Shown here: positions 57,899 to 64,000 of the stretch, piece after piece | Position numbering within the stretch: the stretch's first letter is position 1 | Layout: each line of letters opens with the position of its first letter | Source of the DNA: Adiantum capillus-veneris | Taxonomy: Eukaryota > Streptophyta > Polypodiopsida > Polypodiales > Pteridaceae | Length of the DNA stretch: 64,000 bases | Assembly: GCA_014529385.2 (NCBI GenBank) | Contig: CM043966.1 | Location: 88,378,587 to 88,442,586 of the forward strand | Direction: 5' to 3' | Notes under the pieces: generated by a model | Told to the model about the DNA's origin: nothing | Seen by the model: the letters and a program-made list of their open reading frames with translations, nothing else | Database searches by the model: none | Translations under genes and position numbers: made by a program

Positions 57899-58942
57899 TT
57901 GGTCAAACAAGGCTTTCGTAACAGTCCAACAGAAATCACATTGTATGTAAAGTGTGAGGGTGATGTACTTCTCATTGTGGTTCTTTATGTTGATGATTTG
58001 TTGATCACTGGACCAAATGAGAGACATATTGCTGAATTTAAGGCTGATTTGAGTGCTAATTTCAAGATGAAATATTTGGGGTTGTTGCATCATTACTTGG
58101 GTATACAGTTTAAGCAGTGTGATGGTGGTATTGCCTTGTGTTTGAAAAGTTACATAGAGACATTGCTATGTAAGTTTGGACTTGAGGATTGCAAACCTAT
58201 TGCCACTCCCATGGAAACAGGTTTGAAGTTAAGTCTACATGATGCTGACGATCCTGCTGATGTCACTCTTTATCAAACTGCTGTTGGCTGCCTCATTTAT
58301 GTATGCAACACGAGGCCGGATATTCAGTTTGCAGTCTCACAGGTCAGCAGATTTATGCATAGCCCAGGGTCTAAGCATTGGCAGGCTGACAAGAGGATTT
58401 TCCGCTACCTTAGTGGCGCTTTACATCTTGGCTTGTTTTATCCCAAGGGGGGATCATTTCCGCCAGACTTACATGCTTTTACGGGCTCAGATTGGGCTGG
58501 TTGTTTTGACACGCGAGTGTCCACAAGTGGTTTTTGTTTCATGCTTGGAAGTTCATGTATATCATGGTTGAGAAAGAAGCAACCTACTGTGGCCACTTCA
58601 AGTTGTGAGGCTGAGTACAGGGCAGTCTTCATAGCTACGGTTGAGTGTGTATGGCTCAGACGCCTTATGGCTGATTTGGGTGTTGGACAGGACACTTCCA
58701 ACACTATCTACACTGATAGTCAGAGCGCATTGGCAGTTGCAAGGAACCCAGTTTTTCATGCTCGCACAAATCACATTGAGGTTCATTACCATTATGTTAG
58801 GGAGAGGCTCTCAGCAAGAGAGATCAGCTTGGCTTATGTGCCAACACAGGACAACCTTGCAGATCTTTTCACAAAGGCATTGTCTCGTGAGAAGCTTGAA
58901 GCTTTCCGCAAAGCTTTGGGCTTACTCCCCTTTGTGGATTGA
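57899..58942 (+). pseudogene. Copia A2 RT end and RNase H
   Basis: This is the A2 reading frame resuming after copia C and open to its natural stop: VVLYVDDLLITG (RT active site), TGSDWAGCF, SSCEAEYRAV, YTDSQSALAV and DNLADLFTKAL (RNase H residues). The domain looks intact but is cut off from the rest of the polyprotein. Confidence 0.9.
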
Positions 58943-59017
58943 TCATGTCCTCAGGGCATGGCACTTCCCTTTACTCATGTGCCAGCTCTTGTTCACCGCA
59001 TCACTCCAAGGGGGATT

Positions 59018-59244
59018 TGTTACCATATACATGTGGTAGTGATGTGTGTGAACACACTAGGACCGTCGGGGCATTTTTTCCCTCTTTAGGAGGTTTTTCC
59101 CCCCGTGCATTGTATATACGCCCATCACTCTAGGGCTATCCATCTTTCCATTGCACACTAAGTAATAGACTCTCTGTTGTGTGCCTTGAGCTTCCTTCGT
59201 CTTCTCCAAGCTGTGTGTGTCTCTCTGCAACCCTAATTCCAACA
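59018..59244 (+). mobile_element. Copia A2 3' LTR
   Basis: 227 bp, preceded by the purine-rich CCAAGGGGGATT. It differs at 9 positions from the 5' LTR, mostly transitions. Confidence 0.95.
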
Positions 59245-59741
59245 CTACAGTGTGAAAGTTAAAAAGGAATCATTGTTTTAATTGTGAAAAGAATGTGGTA
59301 GTAATTAAACAACACAGAAATCATGTGTGAGTGCGGGGTGGTAAGTGGGGATTGACTAAGGTTGTCAATCATGGACGGGTGGACCTGATGAGTCAGGTAA
59401 CTATCCATTCCCGCGCACTAAAATGTTTAGAAACTTCTTCACTTGGAAGAGGAATCCACGAATGGCTGTGCCCTCACATATGTCAGGGGGCAAAAAGCAT
59501 TGGCTAAGGAAACCTTAATCTGAAGGATGAAGATATAGGGCTGGAATTTATTTTTATGGTCCCGTTTCCACTACGAGACAGGACTAAGTCTCTTCTAGGG
59601 CTATAAACCTAAACCATTGTCAATGGTAAGGGTGAATTCCGTGAAATTTTCTTGTTTAAAGACTCTGACTTTAGTATGCCTAGAGACATGTCAATGGTAC
59701 CATCCCATTTTTGGTCTCGGCGGGATTGGGGACCTTACAAG

Positions 59742-59785
59742 TGGTATCAGAGCATGGTTTAATAAGGTCCTAACCTTAGGAGGAT
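59742..59785 (+). other. Primer site and stub of a third chromovirus internal region
   Basis: After LTR3 the sequence continues TGGTATCAGAGCATGG and AATAAGGTCCTAACCTTAGG as in int1 and int2, then jumps to copia RNase H at about 59786. LTR3 therefore once served as a 5' LTR too. Confidence 0.85.
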
Positions 59786-59957
59786 ACCCAGTTTTTCATG
59801 CTCGCACAAAGCACATTGAGGTGCATTACCACTATGTCAGGGAGAGGCTCTCAGTAGGAGAGATCAGCTTGGCTTATGTGCCAACACAGGACAACCTTGC
59901 AGATCTTTTCACAAAGGCGTTCCAGCTCTTGTTCACCGCATCACTCCAGGGGGGATT
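59786..59957 (+). pseudogene. Outer copia family A fragment: RNase H end
   Basis: It encodes PVFHARTKHIEVHYHY and NLADLFTKA, then a deletion of about 115 bp, relative to A2, removes the protein end. The purine-rich CCAGGGGGGATT lies before the LTR. It belongs with 15393-16819. Confidence 0.88.
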
Positions 59958-60184
59958 TGTTACCATATACATGTGGTAGTCATGTGTGGGAACACACTAG
60001 GACCGCCGGGGCATTTTTTCCCTCTTTAGGAGGTTTCTTCCCCCGAGCATTGTATATACGCCCATCACTCTAGGGCTATCTATCTTTCCATTGCATACTA
60101 AGTAACACACTCTCTATTGTGTGCCTTGAACTTCCTTCGTCTTCTCCAAGCTGTGTGTGTTTCTCAGCAACCCTAATTCCAACA
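59958..60184 (+). mobile_element. Outer copia family A 3' LTR
   Basis: 227 bp, homologous to the A2 LTRs with a dozen or so differences, ending AATTCCAACA. The next five bases, AACAA, would be its target duplication, but the 5' end is lost so this cannot be confirmed. Confidence 0.9.
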
Positions 60185-63100
60185 AACAATGTGTTTCCCT
60201 ATTGAAGATGTCTCACGTGTATAGAAGCTTTACTTCACCATGTACGATCGTGGATTGATCAATGTAATGGGTTCTAATTTGCTCCTTGTCCATAGAATCA
60301 TCACCTATGTCACTAATAGAAATCATGCCCGCTTGGAAATCTGTCTCCAATTAGGAAATCTTCCCAATCTGAGTGGCCAAGACTTGGAAGGACTTCCCCT
60401 TGGAAATTGTTGCGTGAATGCCTTATGACCATTAAGGGTGGTCTACATAAGAACTAAACGAATACCGTTATATGCTATTAGCATGAACTACATTTACTTA
60501 TTGTTTTCATCACAAAGCTTGATCGATGCAACATGGAAGCTTTCATTGCTCTTCAACTTCACATGGATGCATCATACAAATGGAGACATGTAAAAAGTAT
60601 TGTTTCCATGCACACAAAGAACATGTCATGCATACATAAAAAGGTGCAAATTAAAATAGATGTGCTTTGACACACAAATCTATGCAGTGACTCTTCTAAG
60701 TTTCTTTGAAACTTAAAAAAGTGTAAGATTGTGTGCATGCAATGCATGAGCATGTAGCTTTGCAAAAACTCTCCATGCGATAAGAACATACACACGCATG
60801 TTTGATGAAAACAATAAAGCATTCTTATGCTTGCAAACTAACAAATTAAAAGTGTTTGGCCAATGCAACCAATAAGCACTCTCCTAGTTGACCACACTTT
60901 GACCAAGCCACATTTTTTGTGTAACATATCTGATTTTTCCCGAGAAGCTTTGTAAATGAGCCTATGTAATTTTGATCCGAGAGTTATAAACTCTTAGTTG
61001 TAATATTTGATCATGTACTCAAAGCCCAAATATTTTTTTGTTCACCATTTTGAATGCCCTAGGTATAAAGGTGAGAAACCTTAGTTTGGACACACATTAT
61101 TATCTTGTAAAAAGAGGAGCTTTGTGTACGACTCTGAAGCTGCTATTGAGTTCAATCTTGCAATCCATTTTTCTAATGATTTGATCATCCAAATCTACTT
61201 TGAAAAATTGCGTTGTGTTCCTTCTCTCTTGCTCTTTCAATTAAGTGTAAGAATTTTGAGATTTGTTGTAGTTCACGACTATGTATCTGTGAGTCTTATC
61301 TTATGTTTTGAGTGCTTTTAAATCACTGTGTTTTGACATTTTGACCATAGTAGAGTGTTATTTAACCTTTGGGTGACCTATTGATGCCTTTTTGTTGCAG
61401 TTTCTATAACCTGATACATGATGAATCTTGATTTTTTCACCTTGTCAAATGACCACGAGACTTTGTAGACTTGTCCCATTAGACCTAATATCGCTTCCCT
61501 TAAAATTTTCTGTTTAGTAATTGAAATGGTGTGATAACCTAGAGCGGTGAGATAAGACATAGGTAGATTTTTTGACCTAGGAGTGGTGGCTATGTCATTG
61601 AGTTGATGCATTTGCTTGTTAAGCTCACTTCTTGAGGGCTATTAGCCTCAAAAAGTATGTGTGCCTCATCCGAGTCACTTCTTTAAGTATTGGCATTATT
61701 ATGTTAGTGCCAGATAGCTATGCTACTTACATCCATCACAGTGACTCACTAACATAGGCAGCATTGCGAGAGAATGATCTTGTGATGGTGAGTGACCTAA
61801 TACATATTTAGAGTGTTCTTTTTCAAAGATTTGATATCCATTCCGTTTACACTTTAGTAGTAAAGTAGTTGGACAAGGGTTTAGTGCTTGATATAGTCTA
61901 GAGTTGAGGGATTGGCTAGATCTATCTTTGAGAGGCAAAAAGAGTTGTGAGTGAGATACCAAAAGCATTTCATTCTTCAAATCTTCTCGATGCTTTGAGA
62001 GTACTGTTCCATTTTCTGATCCAACTTTAATTTGCATTGTTTTGTTTCAAGTTTGTAGCACATAGGAGTAGGGTAATTAGAAACCATTTCATCAAGTTGG
62101 GCCAAAAAGTTTAGGGAAAATAGGGATGAAAATCATATTTTGGCAAAAAGGAGCGTAACTCCAAAATTGAGAAATCTTGATGGTAGAGATTGGAAAACTG
62201 ATCAAAACTTAAAACACTGGTGTCCAAGGGCTTAGGAAACTCACAAGAAGTAAGCTGATAAGTTTCATCAGATTTTGTGGTGGAACATGGATCTCAATCC
62301 ATGTCCCCCCCGAGATAGATTGATGTAGAATTGAGACCAATGAATACCTGCAGACTTCAAGCAAATGAAACCAAAGTATGGGGTTAAATTGAATTCCAAA
62401 TCACACTCAAACCAAGGAGATTGTAAAAAATCACCTAAAGCCAATCCAATTGACCAAAATTTGGGGATTTTCTACTTTTTGTGATCCAAATCAAAGAAGG
62501 TTTGGAGAGTAGCTTCTAAATAACATAGACTACAAGCTTACCAAGTTTCATATCAAAAGGAGGTTAAGCATGGATCGTACTCCATGTACCTTATCAAATA
62601 ATCTGGCTAAAAAATTAAACAAAGAGTAGCTAAGATCTATAGAAACATATTTCCCAAAGACAAATTGGCAAAAAGATTTGAAAAGGTGACCCAAAAGGTG
62701 CAAAAATAGAAATTGGTAAAAAACACTAGAACATACCCAAGATTTCACTTTTGACTGACAAAAATTGTTCCAATATAAATTAGATTTTGAGGATAGACTA
62801 CAAACATCACAGTCTATCAACTCACCAAATTTCAAGTCCAGAAGCGATTGAACATGGATCACAATCTATGTTCCCCATCTAAGAGATTGGATAGAGACTT
62901 ATCTATAGTTTGTAGTAGAGACCGTTGGAAAGGGGGAAAGGGGAACACACTTGGAACACAATCAACACGCCTCTCTAAGCCCATGATATACACAACACCC
63001 CAATCCAGTAGAGTTCACCTCAAACTCAACACAATCCACAGGCTAACCTCCGTTTGCACTCAACCATACGCACACACTTAGTACCACACAACAAACAAGC

Positions 63101-64000
63101 TTGATCAATCTGCAATGCTCAATTCACAACCTTCCACACACACACAACCTCTCTCAATCTCTCTTTGCACAACCGACCTCGGGCCGGCACACCTGCCAAC
63201 AAATACATGAAAATGCATGCACACAAGCAGAGAAGAGAAGGGGGAAGGGGGAATCGACAAAAACATACAGAAATGATGGATTCTCTTCTCAAAACAACCA
63301 TATACAATACTTGCTCCAAGCCGGCATACTGCTCCGTGAGATCAACACACAAACTGGTAGCCTTCCTGGCTCCGTACAACATCCATAGCTTCAATAGCCG
63401 CTTCCTCGACGAGACAACGGTCCTCTCGCACAACCACAAGGAAAAGAACCACTTCAACTTACAAAAAAATCCACTTATAGGAGAGCGCAAAAAACTCAAA
63501 AAAGAAAAATTTGGTTTAACTTGGCTCGTGCAGTCCAACTTGAGCCTCTTTTTGGCATTTCTCATACACTCCACCTACTTGGCAATCCATATTTAGCATA
63601 TTTGCATGCTCTTGACAGATCCGCAACCTTCCATCTCCATCCCTCTCTCTCTCTCTCTTTGCATGTGGACCACCTCTTAGTTCCAATCCTCGAACCAACT
63701 GGAGTGCCAAGGCATGTGAGCAGCCCCCTCAAGGGATGTCACGTCGCCGTGACAACGGCTAAGGGAGCATCCTCTTGATTAAAAACAAGGGACTTCTTAT
63801 AGGCATGTGGGAACGAGGCCCCAAGTGGCTCTACCATGTCATCATCATCAACCACATGCCGTCCATGGCAAACAATAGCAGCAGCCACATCATCACACAC
63901 CATGCAAACGATAGCCAGTGCCGCTAGCCCACGGACACCACTACCTGACACAGTGCTAGGGCATGAGCACCATGGTCAGGAGCTTCAAGCTCCTTCTCTC
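60185..64000. other. No recognised gene right of the nest
   Basis: Short frames, the longest about 150 codons near 63119-63574 on the minus strand, show no domain. The first 1.8 kb is AT-rich. From about 62950 the DNA is richer in CA, CT and GC with CT runs near 63640. It could be leader or LTR sequence of further elements or gene-poor spacer. Confidence 0.45.
62040..62910. repeat. Old ~284-bp repeat, about three units
   Basis: A motif like GAACATGGATC plus TCCATGT recurs at 62286, 62569 and 62853 (spacings 283 and 284), preceded each time by a line like ACCAAGTTTCA or CCAAATTTCAAG. The rest of the units is strongly diverged. Confidence 0.45.

Larger units (their letters stand above)
46596..59244 (+). 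mobile_element. Copia family A element A2, with copia C nested inside
   Basis: It has 227-bp LTRs (46596-46822 and 59018-59244), differing at 9 sites, and target duplication CTACA (46591-46595 and 59245-59249). A 1070-bp piece is repeated three times and copia C interrupts the RT region. Gag stops and a frameshift make it non-autonomous now. Confidence 0.95.
44122..59739 (+). mobile_element. Chromovirus LTR3, split by copia A2
   Basis: It has the same TGTAAGG start and ACCTTACA end as LTR1 and LTR2. Without the 12.65-kb A2 insertion and its extra target copy, it is about 2964 bp. It lacks the ~965-bp segment, with the junction at about 46366, and carries the 376-bp segment once. TATA box at 44589. 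The second half resumes at 59250. Confidence 0.9.

Noticed and set aside
16820-59739. Regularly spaced AT-rich units as a CRISPR-like array
   Set aside because: Units are 130-155 bp, degenerate, without short identical repeats and unique spacers, and sit inside plant LTRs.
63119-63596. Overlapping frames of about 143-151 codons on both strands near the right end
   Set aside because: The sequence is low in complexity (CA- and CT-rich), the two frames overlap on opposite strands, and neither shows a domain.

Overview
The window is land-plant nuclear DNA made almost entirely of LTR retrotransposons. The evidence is chromodomain-bearing Ty3/gypsy elements, a Tat-type Ty3/gypsy element with two RNase H domains, several Ty1/copia families primed by initiator tRNA-Met, and AT-rich intergenic DNA. 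I recognise no host gene, tRNA or rRNA. The species cannot be fixed from sequence alone. A large repeat-rich genome is likely, and a non-seed plant such as a fern or lycophyte is only a guess.

Layout. 1-4.4 kb: the 3' part of an unusual LTR element (E0) that encodes a broken, coiled-coil-rich protein instead of gag-pol and ends in a polypurine tract and LTR start at 4440. 5.7-12.4 kb: a minus-strand Tat-like Ty3/gypsy element (TAT1) with full gag, protease, RT, two RNase H domains and integrase, interrupted by two in-frame stops. 12.4-15.4 kb: no recognised gene, with one possible minus-strand primer-binding site. 15.39-60.18 kb: one continuous nest. 60.2-64 kb: no recognised gene, with an old ~284-bp repeat.

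The nest. The outermost layer is a 5'-truncated copia element (family A; 15393-16819 and 59786-60184). Inside it is a chromovirus tandem, LTR1-int1-LTR2-int2-LTR3 plus a 46-bp stub of a third internal region. Its LTRs are very long (4148 and 5858 bp, and about 2.96 kb once the insertion is removed) and carry arrays of ~130-155-bp AT-rich units. int2 was hit by copia B (33430-38999, target duplication AACTT, apparently identical LTRs, one intact 1324-codon polyprotein) and by a compact element D (41224-43312, CTATG, apparently identical LTRs, one 523-codon frame without capsid, integrase or RT core). LTR3 was hit by a second family A copy, A2 (46596-59244, CTACA, 9 differences in 227 bp between LTRs). 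A2 was itself hit by copia C (52569-57896, ATTTG, 3 differences in 194 bp). LTR divergence agrees with the nesting order.

How the parts work together. B has all the copia domains needed for autonomous movement. D has LTRs, PBS and a nucleocapsid-like knuckle but no polymerase or integrase, so it must have been mobilised in trans; B or a relative is a candidate. E0 may be a second type of non-autonomous element. TAT1, the chromovirus copies, A2 and C are decayed to different degrees. All coordinates and divergence counts were made by eye.
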